From: Ruegeria lacuscaerulensis
Lineage (GTDB): Bacteria; Pseudomonadota; Alphaproteobacteria; Rhodobacterales; Rhodobacteraceae
Length of the DNA: 64,000 bases
Direction of reading: 5' to 3'
NCBI RefSeq assembly: GCF_013034685.1
Contig: NZ_WQGO01000002.1
Span: 248,001 to 312,000 of the forward strand
Positions 44,136-53,801 of this stretch are shown here, piece after piece. The notes under the pieces are model-generated. The model did not search any database. It was not told the DNA's origin and saw nothing but the letters and a program-made list of their open reading frames with translations. A program made the position numbers and the translations under genes. How positions within the stretch are numbered: the stretch's first letter is position 1; the number at the start of each line of letters is the position of its first letter.

Positions 44136-44784
44136 GGTAGTTCTCCCAAAGATCCAGGCAGACACGACCCTTCGGGTCCGCGTCATTGCCCCATAGGTCG
44201 GTCGCCAAGAACTCAACACAGTAGCAATGCTGCGGGCTAGGTCCCTGCCCTACGGCCATGGTGTCGGCAAACTGGAAAACTCCGGCATTCAAGGTGATCT
44301 GTCCCACGTGGTTGCGCACATAGCGCGGCACCCGCGTATGGCCGGCGGGGCTATTGGCTAGAACGCGCACCGACTGGCCAACGGTAAAGCGTGGCGCGGC
44401 GGTGGTTGCGGGAAATGTCATCTCAGCCCCTGCTTTGGTGGCCGCCAGTATGTCAGCCGGGCCAACCGCTGGGTGGTCGACCAATGCAATGTCGAACCGT
44501 TTGCGGCCCGATGCGACTTCCTGCGGATCAACCAGACCTGCCGCCTGTACCAGCGCTGTGGCGGCCACGGTCCATTTTTCGAAGTAGTCCAGCCGCAAGT
44601 AGTCTTCCGGCGCGATACGTTCAATCGCGGCGCGGTGTTCATCGGCGCAGAAAGGTACGGACCACGCCAAAGCCTCTGTCAGGGCGAAAGCGCGCTTTTG
44701 CCAGTCGTGGTCAAACGCCCGGTCCTGTTCGCAGGGCACCGGGCCAAACCCGTGCATCCCGCCCATATCATGAATGCCGTCCAT
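44122..44784 (-). CDS. nthB: nitrile hydratase beta subunit
   Basis: A 220-residue beta subunit that forms the alpha-beta active heterodimer hydrating nitriles to amides. MDGIHDMGGMHGFGPV at the N-terminus is diagnostic, and the C-terminal SH3-like barrel is seen in FTVGQSVRVLANSP and HTRVPRYVRNHVG. It follows the alpha gene by 9 bases. Confidence 0.95.
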   Translation of the reverse strand: MDGIHDMGGMHGFGPVPCEQDRAFDHDWQKRAFALTEALAWSVPFCADEHRAAIERIAPEDYLRLDYFEKWTVAATALVQAAGLVDPQEVASGRKRFDIALVDHPAVGPADILAATKAGAEMTFPATTAAPRFTVGQSVRVLANSPAGHTRVPRYVRNHVGQITLNAGVFQFADTMAVGQGPSPQHCYCVEFLATDLWGNDADPKGRVCLDLWENYLEPA

Positions 44785-44793
44785 CCCCTGCCC

Positions 44794-45381
44794 CTAAACC
44801 AAAGCCGTGCCGATCATGCCGTTGCGGGTGACAAGATCAGCCAGTTCTTCGGTGGAAAGCCCTTCGGTCCCGTCGGGGCGGCGTGGCAGAACCAGATAGC
44901 GGATCTCGGCCGTACTGTCCCAAACCTTGATCTGCACCTCATCGGGCAGGCTGACACCAAATTCCGCCAGAACCGCACGGGGTTCGCGCACCACACGCGA
45001 CCGGTAGGCGGGGCTTTTGTACCATGTGGGCGGCAGGCCCAAAACCGGCCACGGATAGCAGGAACACAAGGTGCAAACGATGACGTTGTGAACCGCATCC
45101 GTGTTTTCGACCACGCGGATATGTTCGCCCTGGAACCCGCTGAACCCCATCGCATTGATCGCCGCAGAACCGTCGCGCAGCAACCAGTCTTTGTACTCTG
45201 GGTCCGTCCACGCACGCGCCACCACAGCCGCGCCGTTGCGCGGGCCGGTTTCGCGCTCATAATATTCAACGATGCTGTCCAGCGTTTCGGGTTTGACCAG
45301 GCCTTTGGCCACCATCAACTCTTCCAACGCGCGCACGCGCAAGGCGGGGCCTTCTTCCAGAGGATCGTGATCATGGGGCAT
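44794..45381 (-). CDS. nthA: nitrile hydratase alpha subunit, cobalt type
   Basis: A 195-residue alpha subunit with the metal-binding claw C103-T-L-C106-S-C108 in [10 protein letters not shown]. Threonine in the second position of the claw marks the non-corrin cobalt type; iron enzymes have serine. [15 protein letters not shown] is also conserved. It lies 7 bases after a polyamine-type ABC permease gene, so uptake and hydration are probably one transcription unit. Confidence 0.96.
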   Translation of the reverse strand: MPHDHDPLEEGPALRVRALEELMVAKGLVKPETLDSIVEYYERETGPRNGAAVVARAWTDPEYKDWLLRDGSAAINAMGFSGFQGEHIRVVENTDAVHNVIVCTLCSCYPWPVLGLPPTWYKSPAYRSRVVREPRAVLAEFGVSLPDEVQIKVWDSTAEIRYLVLPRRPDGTEGLSTEELADLVTRNGMIGTALV

Positions 45382-45388
45382 GGCTCGG

Positions 45389-46174
45389 TTACTCCATCGC
45401 GCCGAGAATACGAGCGAGGTTCGAGAACCGCGCGATCAGGGCAAAAATCACGATATTGATCACCATGAAGATCACCGCAATCGACGCAATAACCGGCGTG
45501 TACCCATAGCGCAGGGCGTTAAAAATCTTGATCGGCAGCGTCTCGACCGAGAAGCCCACGGTCATGAGCGCGATGATGTATTCATTCAGGCTGAGGACAA
45601 AGCAGAACGCAAACCCCGCAAAGGCAAAGGGGGCGGCAATCGGCAGGATCACCGTGCGGAAGACAACGGCGTTCGAGGCGCCCATGGTCTGGCTGGCCTC
45701 GATCAGCGCGTGATCGACGCTTTCCAACCCCAGTGAGATCGTGACCAAAGGCAGCGCCAGCAGGAAGACCGCATGGGCAATGATGACGTTGATCATCAAC
45801 CCGTTCAGCCCAATCCCGGTGAAAAACAGCAGGAAGGCTAGCGCCATGATCACAGGCGGCAGGATGAACGGTGCCACCCCAAGCGCCAGCAGCGCCTTGG
45901 CATAGCGCAGGCCATAGCGCCACGCGAAATATGCCACCGGCATCGCGATCAGAACCGACAGACTGGCCGAGGCAAAGGCGATGAACAAAGAGTTTTTCAA
46001 AGCAGTGAACCAGTCATTCGCCACGAAAACCTCGGCATACCAGCGGAAGGAAAAGCCGCGCGGCGGGAAGGCCAGAAACTTTTTGGCGTTGAAAGACACG
46101 GCCGCGATCACAAGGATCGGTCCGATCAGATACAGCGCAAACAGCGCCAGATAGATACTGCGCAGCGCTCTCAT
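45389..46174 (-). CDS. spermidine/putrescine-type ABC permease (PotC type)
   Basis: A 261-residue membrane protein with six predicted segments and the coupling motif [23 protein letters not shown] 46174 overlaps the PotB-type gene as ATGA. It belongs to the operon that ends in the nitrile hydratase genes. Confidence 0.9.
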   Translation of the reverse strand: MRALRSIYLALFALYLIGPILVIAAVSFNAKKFLAFPPRGFSFRWYAEVFVANDWFTALKNSLFIAFASASLSVLIAMPVAYFAWRYGLRYAKALLALGVAPFILPPVIMALAFLLFFTGIGLNGLMINVIIAHAVFLLALPLVTISLGLESVDHALIEASQTMGASNAVVFRTVILPIAAPFAFAGFAFCFVLSLNEYIIALMTVGFSVETLPIKIFNALRYGYTPVIASIAVIFMVINIVIFALIARFSNLARILGAME

Positions 46175-47010
46175 GCCTTTTTCCCCGAGAATTTCGTGAC
46201 CAGCCAGATCACCGTCGCGCTGAGAACCAGCAACACCACCGCCAGCGCTGAGGCAAAGGGCATATTGAAATTGAATATCGCCTGATCCGTAATCAGCACT
46301 GACAGCGTCCAATGTTCGGGCTTGCCCAGAACCTGCGGCACGATGATGGCCCCCAGCGTCAGCACAAATACCGTGACCCCGCCCGAGATGATCGCAGGCC
46401 GCGTAACGGGAATGATCACCGTGAAAAACGTCCGCAAAGGCGAGGCCCCCAACGTGCGCGATGCCTCGATCAAGCTTTTGTCCAACCGGCTGAGCGCGGG
46501 AAACAGCAGCAGGACCGAAAACGGCACGGTCAGATAGACCAGCGCGGCCACCACTGCGCCTGCAGAGGGGGTCATGGCAAAGCTTTTCTCAATCACGCCA
46601 AACCAGACAAGGATATTGGCCACGCCTGCGGTGCGGGACAGCAGAATTTGCCAGCTGAAGGCGATCAGCACCTCGGACAGCGACAGCTGCGCCAGAATGT
46701 AGATCAGCCAGAATGTCTGCGTGCGCGGCGGGAACGTGGTCAGGAAATATGTGAAGGGGTATGCGATCAGCAGGCTCAGCACCGCGATCAGCGCGCACAG
46801 ACCTGCAGAGAACAGCGCCCGTTCGATGTAGAACCACGTCAGGAAGCGTTCAAAATGCTGCAGGTCAAAGCCGGTGGCATAGCCTCCGTCATCGGTTGGC
46901 GTGGACACGCTGGTCAGCAAGATCAGGACGAAAGGGATCACAAAAAACGCCCCGATCATCACCGAGGACGGGATCAGCCCGATATAGCGGGAAAGCGCGC
47001 TTTTCTGCAT
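46171..47010 (-). CDS. spermidine/putrescine-type ABC permease (PotB type)
   Basis: A 279-residue membrane protein with the coupling motif EASRTLGASPLRTFFTVIIP. It forms the permease pair with the following gene and comes 10 bases after the ATPase gene. Confidence 0.9.
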   Translation of the reverse strand: MQKSALSRYIGLIPSSVMIGAFFVIPFVLILLTSVSTPTDDGGYATGFDLQHFERFLTWFYIERALFSAGLCALIAVLSLLIAYPFTYFLTTFPPRTQTFWLIYILAQLSLSEVLIAFSWQILLSRTAGVANILVWFGVIEKSFAMTPSAGAVVAALVYLTVPFSVLLLFPALSRLDKSLIEASRTLGASPLRTFFTVIIPVTRPAIISGGVTVFVLTLGAIIVPQVLGKPEHWTLSVLITDQAIFNFNMPFASALAVVLLVLSATVIWLVTKFSGKKA

Positions 47011-47020
47011 CCCGCCCCTC

Positions 47021-48079
47021 CTAAACCGCCAGAACGCTGCAGGCCGCAGCAGGCATTTCTACATGGACCTGATCGCCCACTTTCACATTGGGCCAGTCCT
47101 TTGGCGTCAGGACCGAAATCACCTCGTGCCCGGCGCAATCCACCAAAATCTCGATCGTGGCGCCGATATCGCGCACGAATGTCACTGTGCCGGTGACCGA
47201 ATTGGCCACATCCACATCTGAGGGGTGATGCACGAACACCTCTTCCGGGCGGGTCATCAGAAGAACGTCATCGCCTTGGGCAAAATGACCTGTGTTGCCG
47301 CCCACGTTCAGAGCGGCCCCGTTCACATGCACGCTGTCAGGCCCTGACATCTTGGCAGGCAGCAGGTTGCTGGTGCCGATGAACCCGGCCACGAATTTGT
47401 CGACCGGGGTCTTGTAGATCTCCATCGGCGTACCGGTCTGCAGCACCTGCGCCTTGCCCATGACCACGATCTGATCGGCCATCGTCATCGCCTCGGTCTG
47501 GTCATGGGTGACGACGACGGTAGTGATCCCTAGCTCTTGCTGCAGCTTGCGCAGCTCGATCTGCATGACCTCGCGCAGATTGGCATCCAGCGCTGACATC
47601 GGCTCATCCAGCAGGAACACCTGCGGGTTCAGTGCCAAGGCGCGCGCGATAGCCACGCGCTGACGTTGACCCCCCGACAATTGCGAGATCTTGCGATCCT
47701 CAAGCCCCGGAAGGTGAACCATATCCAGCAACTGCCGCGCGCGGTCTTCGCATTCCGACCGGGAATGACCCCGAATGCGCATCGCATAGCTGATGTTTTC
47801 GCCCACATTCAGATGCGGAAACAGCGCAAAAGACTGAAATACCATGCCGATATTGCGCTGATGTACGGGCACGCCGGTCAGGTCCTGATCCTCGAACCGG
47901 ATCGTGCCTTGCGTGGGTTCGTCCAGCCCGGCGATCATCCGCAGCAGAGTGGTCTTGCCACAGCCAGACGGGCCCAGAAAACAGATCATCTCGCCGGTAT
48001 TGAACTGAAGGTTCACATCTTTGACGGCCGTCACGGTGCCGAATTTCTTGGTGACGTTTTCGATGCTTAAACCGGGCAT
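47021..48079 (-). CDS. spermidine/putrescine-type ABC ATPase (PotA type)
   Basis: A 352-residue ATPase with Walker A GPSGCGKTT, signature LSGGQRQRVAIARAL, Walker B VFLLDEPMSALD and a C-terminal TOBE domain (MTRPEEVFVH and onward). Family members import polyamines, putrescine or related cations and some anions. Confidence 0.92.
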   Translation of the reverse strand: MPGLSIENVTKKFGTVTAVKDVNLQFNTGEMICFLGPSGCGKTTLLRMIAGLDEPTQGTIRFEDQDLTGVPVHQRNIGMVFQSFALFPHLNVGENISYAMRIRGHSRSECEDRARQLLDMVHLPGLEDRKISQLSGGQRQRVAIARALALNPQVFLLDEPMSALDANLREVMQIELRKLQQELGITTVVVTHDQTEAMTMADQIVVMGKAQVLQTGTPMEIYKTPVDKFVAGFIGTSNLLPAKMSGPDSVHVNGAALNVGGNTGHFAQGDDVLLMTRPEEVFVHHPSDVDVANSVTGTVTFVRDIGATIEILVDCAGHEVISVLTPKDWPNVKVGDQVHVEMPAAACSVLAV

Positions 48080-48151
48080 AAGGGTCTATTCTTTCAACAA
48101 AGGAAGCGGCCCGCCCCACCTGCGCGGGACGGGCCAGTGTCGTGAGTGGTG

Positions 48152-49228
48152 TTATCCCGCGATCATCTGATTCCAGGTGTCGGAAATCCAGTCCGCGTGA
48201 TCCTTGTAAATGTCATAGCGCGGCACGATCGGCGCTTTGGGGCTGCTGACGGCCGCCAGTTCTTCTTCGGTCAAATCCGTCAGCGCAGGGTCGACAACCG
48301 GCGCGGTGCCCACGTTGCGCGACAACAGGGCCTGCGTTTCGGCCGCCGAGATAAAGTTGATGAACTCGTGAATCTCATCCACCGGTTGGGCGTGTTCGGG
48401 CACGATCCAATAGCCCGAATCCACAACCGCGCCTTCTTTCGGGAAGGTCGAGACCACCGGGAAACCTTCGGCAGCGGCAAGACCCGCCACGTCGTGATAG
48501 TACTGGCCCATCGGAATCTCACCATCCTGCAGCGCCTGCTGGAACGCGCCTTCGTCTTTGTACCAAAGCCGTACATTTGGGACGAGTTCAGACAGCTTGT
48601 CGAACACCTGCTGGATACCGTCCTTGGTGTCCAGAATATCCGTACCACCAAAGAAAGTGGCCGCCGTCACTTCGAGCATATGCGAGTTCGACGCGAGGCC
48701 CAGCAGACCGATCTGATCCTTGTAGGTTTCATCCCACAGCGCGGCCCAGCTATCCGGCGCGTCAGGGATTTCGTCTGAATTGGTGCACAGAGTGATATAC
48801 CACGACACCGCGCCGACGCCGTACAGGGTACCGTCGTCATAGCGGTCCTTGAACCTGTCAGGCATGTTCGACAGGTTCGGGATTTTGGAGTCGTCCAGCG
48901 CCTTGAACACTTTCTGATCCGCCCCGTGGCTGCGCGGGATACCCGCCATCAGCGACACATCCGCAGGGGCGGTTTTGGCGCGGGCAGCGTTCTTGATCTG
49001 CACCAGCCATGTCTCGCCGGTAGGTACGGCCACCGAGTTCACCTCGATCCCGGTGGCCTTGGTGAATTCGGGGAAGATGAACTGCTTGAAGCTGTCTTCA
49101 AAGAACCCGCCATAGGTTCCAACCTTAAGTGACTGGGCGGCTTGCACGATGGCGGGTGCGGCCAGCGCGGCAGCCCCGGTTGCGGCAGCGGTACCTAAAA
49201 ATCGGCGGCGTGAAAGGGTGGTTGGCAT
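48152..49228 (-). CDS. Tat-exported polyamine-type binding protein (PotD type)
   Basis: A 358-residue periplasmic receptor with a twin-arginine signal (LSRRRFLGTAAATG) and a SLKVGTYGGFFEDSFK start to the mature part. It follows the guanidinobutyrase-type gene by 22 bases. Given the neighbours, the ligand may be a cationic guanidino or nitrile compound rather than spermidine; this is inference. Confidence 0.9.
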   Translation of the reverse strand: MPTTLSRRRFLGTAAATGAAALAAPAIVQAAQSLKVGTYGGFFEDSFKQFIFPEFTKATGIEVNSVAVPTGETWLVQIKNAARAKTAPADVSLMAGIPRSHGADQKVFKALDDSKIPNLSNMPDRFKDRYDDGTLYGVGAVSWYITLCTNSDEIPDAPDSWAALWDETYKDQIGLLGLASNSHMLEVTAATFFGGTDILDTKDGIQQVFDKLSELVPNVRLWYKDEGAFQQALQDGEIPMGQYYHDVAGLAAAEGFPVVSTFPKEGAVVDSGYWIVPEHAQPVDEIHEFINFISAAETQALLSRNVGTAPVVDPALTDLTEEELAAVSSPKAPIVPRYDIYKDHADWISDTWNQMIAG

Positions 49229-49250
49229 TGTGATCTCCTGTTGGTTTTGT

Positions 49251-50213
49251 TCAGTTGGCCCGGTTCTTGGGCAGGACGCAAAGCATTTCATAGGCCAAGT
49301 TGGCCCCGATCAGCGCAGTGCAGCCGCTGACATCATATTGCGGCGAGACCTCGACCAGATCGGTTCCGACAAGGTTCAGCCCGGCACAACCGCGCACGAT
49401 TTCGAGCGCCTGAATATTGGTCAGCCCGCCCATTTCGACCGTCCCGGTTCCGGGCGCATAGGCCGGGTCCAGACTGTCGATATCAAAGGTCAGGTAGGTC
49501 GGCACATCCCCGATCCGCGCGCGGATATCCTGCATTAGGGGGGTCAGGGATTTGTGCCAGCACTCCTCGGCCTGAATGACAGTAAAGCCCTGATTGCGGC
49601 CCCAGTCAAAATCGTCAGGCGCATAACCCGTCCCGCGCAGGCCAATCTGGAACACCTTGTCATTCTGCAGCAGCCCATCTTCGACCGCACGGCGGAATGG
49701 AGTGCCATGGGCAATTTTTTCGCCAAACATTTCGTCATTCGTATCTGAATGCGCGTCCACATGGATCAAGGCTACTGGGCCATGTTTGCGGGCGATCGCG
49801 CGCAGCACCGGGTAGGTCAGCGTGTGATCTCCGCCCAGTGTGACCGGAACGACATCGTGGCTGAGAATCTGATCATAGGCGCCGGTGATTATGTCCATGG
49901 TTTTCTTCAGATCAAACGTGTTGATCGCCACATCGCCAATATCGGCAACCTGCATGTTGGCAAAAGGAGCCGCGCCCGTGGCCATGTTGAAGGGCCGCAA
50001 CATGCAGCTTTCGGCCCGGATCGCACGTGGCCCGTGACGCGTACCCGTCCGGTTCGAGGTGCCGATATCCATCGGAATACCCACGAAACAAGCGTCCAGC
50101 CCGGCGGCGGTTTCCTGCGCTGGCAGGCGCATCATTGTCGTGCCGCCTCCGAAACGGGGCATGTCGTTGCCACCCAAAGGCTGATTGTATCGCGGCGCGG
50201 TCGTGTCTGGCAT
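49251..50213 (-). CDS. gbuA: ureohydrolase, likely guanidinobutyrase (GbuA type)
   Basis: A 320-residue arginase-superfamily enzyme with the binuclear manganese motifs GGDHT, DAHSDTND and DIDSLDPAYAPG. The N-terminal NQPLGGNDMPRFGG and EECWHKSLTPLM closely resemble Pseudomonas guanidinobutyrase as I recall it, which splits 4-guanidinobutyrate into GABA and urea. ATG 50213 has AGGA six bases upstream and gives the usual length; ATG 50237 is possible. This would complete the arginine transaminase route encoded at 21-25 kb. Other guanidino substrates cannot be ruled out. Confidence 0.88.
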   Translation of the reverse strand: MPDTTAPRYNQPLGGNDMPRFGGGTTMMRLPAQETAAGLDACFVGIPMDIGTSNRTGTRHGPRAIRAESCMLRPFNMATGAAPFANMQVADIGDVAINTFDLKKTMDIITGAYDQILSHDVVPVTLGGDHTLTYPVLRAIARKHGPVALIHVDAHSDTNDEMFGEKIAHGTPFRRAVEDGLLQNDKVFQIGLRGTGYAPDDFDWGRNQGFTVIQAEECWHKSLTPLMQDIRARIGDVPTYLTFDIDSLDPAYAPGTGTVEMGGLTNIQALEIVRGCAGLNLVGTDLVEVSPQYDVSGCTALIGANLAYEMLCVLPKNRAN

Positions 50214-50306
50214 TGAGGGTCCTGCGGCTGAAGTCATACAAGGGTCTCTTGGACCGTACGCCGCCCAATTGGGTCAAAAAATAGCGTTCCACAAACTCTT
50301 ACATTT

Positions 50307-51215
50307 TCATTTTGCAATGTAATCCCCTTGGTACATCTGCCGAAGGATCTGGATGAATAGCGTGTTTACCTTGGGTGCCGCACCGGATCGCGTGACAATC
50401 TGCATGTCGCAAGAGTAGTCGCGGCTGCTGTTGGGCAAGCGCCGCAACCGCCCCCGACCTTCCCAGTCAGCGGCCAGATGCAGCGGCAATAACCCGATAT
50501 AGGCCCCGCTGAGGATCAGGATCAGTTGCGCTTCAATTTCTTGTACAAAAAGGTCTCGATCCGAGGAATGCTGGGTCTTTTGCCTTTGCTGATTCCAATA
50601 CCCGCGATGAACCCAAGCGTGCTGAGAAATGGTATCGTCACCAAGGGCGTCCGCGGGTGCCGAGAACAACGGATGGGTGTCCGAGCAATAAAGCGCATGA
50701 TGTTCGCAATACAGATCGGTTATATGCAAGCCATTGCTCACATTATCAAAACTTCCGAATCCGATATGGTACGTACCGTCCAATACGCCTTGCTGAATAT
50801 CTTGCGGCTCGGAAATCGCAAGGTCGATGCGCACGGCGGGAGCGGCCTCGGTGAACTGCTTGATTGCTTGGGGCAGTTTGAATGCCTCATCGGTTGTGGT
50901 GGCGTCCACGACGGCCAGTTTCAGCCGTCCTACCAGGTTGCCCTTTAACTCGGCCAGATGGGTCGAGTGCTGATCCAGAGAGTCCATCAGCGCAAGACCG
51001 ATCTGATGCACCATCCGCCCTTTTTCAGTCAGCAAAAACCCGCGCCGTCCACGCTGGCACAGACGCACGCCCAGACGTTCCTCGAGCGCGGTGATGTGGT
51101 TCGAGATCGTGGGCTGGCTAAGGCCCAGCTCAACCTGAGCCGCCGAAAATCCCCGGTTCCGAACAACACTGTCAAAAACAGTCAAAAGATGGATATCTGA
51201 GCCTGTGATTTTCAT
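50307..51215 (-). CDS. LysR-family regulator
   Basis: A 302-residue LysR regulator: N-terminal winged helix-turn-helix (RGFSAAQVELGLSQPTISNH, about 24-43) and a periplasmic-binding-like effector domain. ATG 51215 gives the standard length; the longer frame reads into the divergent promoter. It precedes the gbuA/transporter/nitrile hydratase operon by 93 bases and is divergent from the amidase gene, so it probably controls both. Confidence 0.9.
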   Translation of the reverse strand: MKITGSDIHLLTVFDSVVRNRGFSAAQVELGLSQPTISNHITALEERLGVRLCQRGRRGFLLTEKGRMVHQIGLALMDSLDQHSTHLAELKGNLVGRLKLAVVDATTTDEAFKLPQAIKQFTEAAPAVRIDLAISEPQDIQQGVLDGTYHIGFGSFDNVSNGLHITDLYCEHHALYCSDTHPLFSAPADALGDDTISQHAWVHRGYWNQQRQKTQHSSDRDLFVQEIEAQLILILSGAYIGLLPLHLAADWEGRGRLRRLPNSSRDYSCDMQIVTRSGAAPKVNTLFIQILRQMYQGDYIAK

Positions 51216-51244
51216 CCTTGCATTGAGCCAGAGAAATGTATCGT

Positions 51245-51265
51245 TTTGCAACGCACTATTTGCAA
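51245..51265. promoter_or_regulatory. direct TTTGCAA repeats in the LysR/amidase gap
   Basis: TTTGCAA occurs at 51245-51251 and 51259-51265, 14 bases apart, in the 129-base divergent gap. The core TTGCAA is itself palindromic. The place is right for a LysR-type site, but the T-N11-A form is not distinct. Confidence 0.3.
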
Positions 51266-51344
51266 ATTCTAGCGTGCTGAATACCGTCACAGCTGCAGGC
51301 GCTGAAAATTTGATCGAACTGCGCCGGAACAAGGGACGCGTGAC

Positions 51345-52127
51345 ATGAAGATCGCCGCATATCAGATGCAAGCCGAAGGCAGCACCGAGGATCGGCTGAC
51401 CCAAATCGAACAAGCCTTGCACGCTTCGGAAGCAGACCTGTTGGTTGCGCCTGAATTGGCCATCACCGGATACGGGCGCGGCGCGATCTTACGTGATCTG
51501 GCGCAACCGAAGGATGGGCCATGGGTGCAACGGTTGACCCAAGCCGTACGGGACAGCGGCGTCAGCCTAGTCGCCGGTTTCCCAGAGGCCGAGGGCGACG
51601 CCCGCTATATCAGCGCCATGATCATCGACAGTGATGACTCTGATAGTCCGCTGATCTATCGCAAAAACTGTCTGTATGGCCCCTATGAAAAAGGTATCTT
51701 CCAGACGCCCGAGCGGTCCTTGGTGATGACCACAATGGCCGGTCTAACCCTTGGTTTTCTGATTTGCTACGATATCGAATTTCCTGAAAACGTGCGTCGG
51801 TTAGCGCATGCCGGGGCACAGGTTATCATTGTGCCGACCGCGATGGCCAAAGGCCCCGCTGGAGCGTTCATTACGCAACAGGTTGTGCCGGTACGCGCCT
51901 TCGAAAACCAGGTCTTTGTCGTCTATGCCAACCACGCGGGCTCTGACGAAAGCTATGCCTATCAGGGCATGTCCTCGATCGTGGCCCCGGACGGTCAGCA
52001 GTTGGGTTTTGCTGGGGAAGGCGGGCAGGTGATCTCGGCCTCGATTGATCCAGATGCCTATGCCCAATCGCGCGACGAGAACCCCTATTTGTCAGACACC
52101 GTGGCACTGAATCTAGCCCACCCTTAG
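51345..52127 (+). CDS. nitrilase-superfamily amidase
   Basis: A 260-residue carbon-nitrogen hydrolase with the complete catalytic triad: E37 in APELAITGYG, K107 in YRKNCLYG and C141 in ICYDIEFPE. Length and the LYGPYEK loop suggest an aliphatic amidase branch rather than a true nitrilase. Divergent from the nitrile hydratase operon, it is well placed to hydrolyse the amide that nitrile hydratase makes. Specificity is unknown. Confidence 0.9.
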   Translation: MKIAAYQMQAEGSTEDRLTQIEQALHASEADLLVAPELAITGYGRGAILRDLAQPKDGPWVQRLTQAVRDSGVSLVAGFPEAEGDARYISAMIIDSDDSDSPLIYRKNCLYGPYEKGIFQTPERSLVMTTMAGLTLGFLICYDIEFPENVRRLAHAGAQVIIVPTAMAKGPAGAFITQQVVPVRAFENQVFVVYANHAGSDESYAYQGMSSIVAPDGQQLGFAGEGGQVISASIDPDAYAQSRDENPYLSDTVALNLAHP

Positions 52128-52142
52128 TCGAAAGCCGCGCGC

Positions 52143-53801
52143 ATGACCTCTTCGCTTGCAATCGTGAATGCCGATCTGCGCACGATGGAGCCCGGTGGCC
52201 CGCGACAGCAGGCGATATTCGTGTCGGGGGATCGGGTCGCAGCGGTTGGATCAACGGAAGAGATCAAGGCATTATGTACCGTCGACACTCGGGTCGTCGA
52301 CGCCGAGGGCGCAACGGTTCTGCCGGGCTTTGTCGAAAGCCATATGCATCTGTTTTTCGGCGCCTATTCCCTGAAGGTATTGCGGCTTGAGGCGATCACG
52401 GGCACTGCAGCACTGACCCGCGCCATTCAGGAATTTGCCGCACAAAACCCTGATGACAACTTGCTTGTGGCACAGGGTCTGGCCTATGCGAGTTTTGACG
52501 GTGGCCAAAATCCGGACCGGCATATTCTTGACGCGATATGCCCCGATCGCCCGCTGTTGCTGCAAAGCGCGGATTTTCACAACGGCTGGGCAAATACCGC
52601 GGCGCTACAGGCTGCTGATGTGCTACGGGGGCGCGATCTGGGACCGGGTTCGCATATTGAATTGGACCCGGACGGGATCGCCACTGGCACGCTGATTGAG
52701 CCTCCGGCCGTTGCCACGATACAGGCGCTTGGCCGCCATGGTGGGCGCGAGGTTCTGGGGCTGGAGGGGGTCGAACCGGCCCAAGAAGTGACGCAAGCTC
52801 AGCGCGAGACCGACAAGGCATTGATGCGCGAAGGGCTGCAATACTGCGCCCAGCACGGTATCACGACGATCATCAATATGGACGGCAACCTTTATCAGGC
52901 CAGTCTTCTACAAGAGATCGAGGCCGAGGGCGATCTGTGTTGCCGGCTTGAGCTGCCCTATCACTTCACGCCCGGCGAACCCGTCGAAAACATCAAGATT
53001 GCCGAGCAGATGCGGCGTAAGCTGGACAGCCCGATGCTGTGGTGCAACCGGGTCAAATTTTTCATGGACGGCACGCTGGATGCGCACACCGGATACCGGG
53101 TGCGGGACTACCCCGATACACCCGGCCACAAAAGTGCGCCGCTGCATGACCCGGCCCGATTTTCCGATCTGGCGGTGGAACTGGACAAGCGCGGGTTCCA
53201 GATCGCGGTTCATGCCATTGGGGATGGGGCCGTACGCGCGGTGTTGGATGGTTATGAGGCCGCCCGCTCTGCCAACGGCCCGCAGGGCAATCGGCACCGG
53301 ATAGAACATATCGAGTTGCTAGACCCTGCAGACCGGCCCCGCTTTGCCGCGCTTGATGTGGTCGCCTCGTTCATGCCGCCGCATCCGCCGGGGTGCGGGG
53401 ATTTCCCGCTGGAGCCTCTGGCCTCGATCATCGGCAGGGACCAATGGCCCGACGCCTATACGTGGCGGACTCTTAAAGAGACGGGCGCGCGTGTCTGTTT
53501 TTCAAGCGATTGGCCGATTGCAGCCCTGCCACCTTTGACCGGGATCGACATCGCCTTGACCCGGCAGGTCTGGGACGCCGATCAAAAGGACGAGCGTCTG
53601 AGTTTTGAAGACACCCTTGCCGCCTATACCAGCGAAGGGGCCTATGCCTGCCGCCGCGATGATCATTTTGGGCGTCTGGCGCCCGGCTTGCTGGCTGATA
53701 TAGTGGTGCTGGACCGGATGCTAACGGACAGCAACGCAGGCGACACTGCCATTGCGGCAACGATCTGCAACGGGGTCGTGACATACTTGGCTACAGACTG
53801 A
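52143..53801 (+). CDS. YtcJ-like metal-dependent amidohydrolase
   Basis: A 552-residue amidohydrolase-superfamily enzyme. Metal-binding HMH in FVESHMHLFFG, FFMDGTLDAHTG, VHAIGDGAVR, HRIEHIELL and the final FSSDWP aspartate are all visible, as in YtcJ-type proteins. It follows the amidase gene by 15 bases and is probably cotranscribed. It could act on an N-acyl, formyl or cyclic amide in the same pathway. Its end overlaps the convergent alcohol dehydrogenase gene by 11 bases. Confidence 0.88.
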   Translation: MTSSLAIVNADLRTMEPGGPRQQAIFVSGDRVAAVGSTEEIKALCTVDTRVVDAEGATVLPGFVESHMHLFFGAYSLKVLRLEAITGTAALTRAIQEFAAQNPDDNLLVAQGLAYASFDGGQNPDRHILDAICPDRPLLLQSADFHNGWANTAALQAADVLRGRDLGPGSHIELDPDGIATGTLIEPPAVATIQALGRHGGREVLGLEGVEPAQEVTQAQRETDKALMREGLQYCAQHGITTIINMDGNLYQASLLQEIEAEGDLCCRLELPYHFTPGEPVENIKIAEQMRRKLDSPMLWCNRVKFFMDGTLDAHTGYRVRDYPDTPGHKSAPLHDPARFSDLAVELDKRGFQIAVHAIGDGAVRAVLDGYEAARSANGPQGNRHRIEHIELLDPADRPRFAALDVVASFMPPHPPGCGDFPLEPLASIIGRDQWPDAYTWRTLKETGARVCFSSDWPIAALPPLTGIDIALTRQVWDADQKDERLSFEDTLAAYTSEGAYACRRDDHFGRLAPGLLADIVVLDRMLTDSNAGDTAIAATICNGVVTYLATD

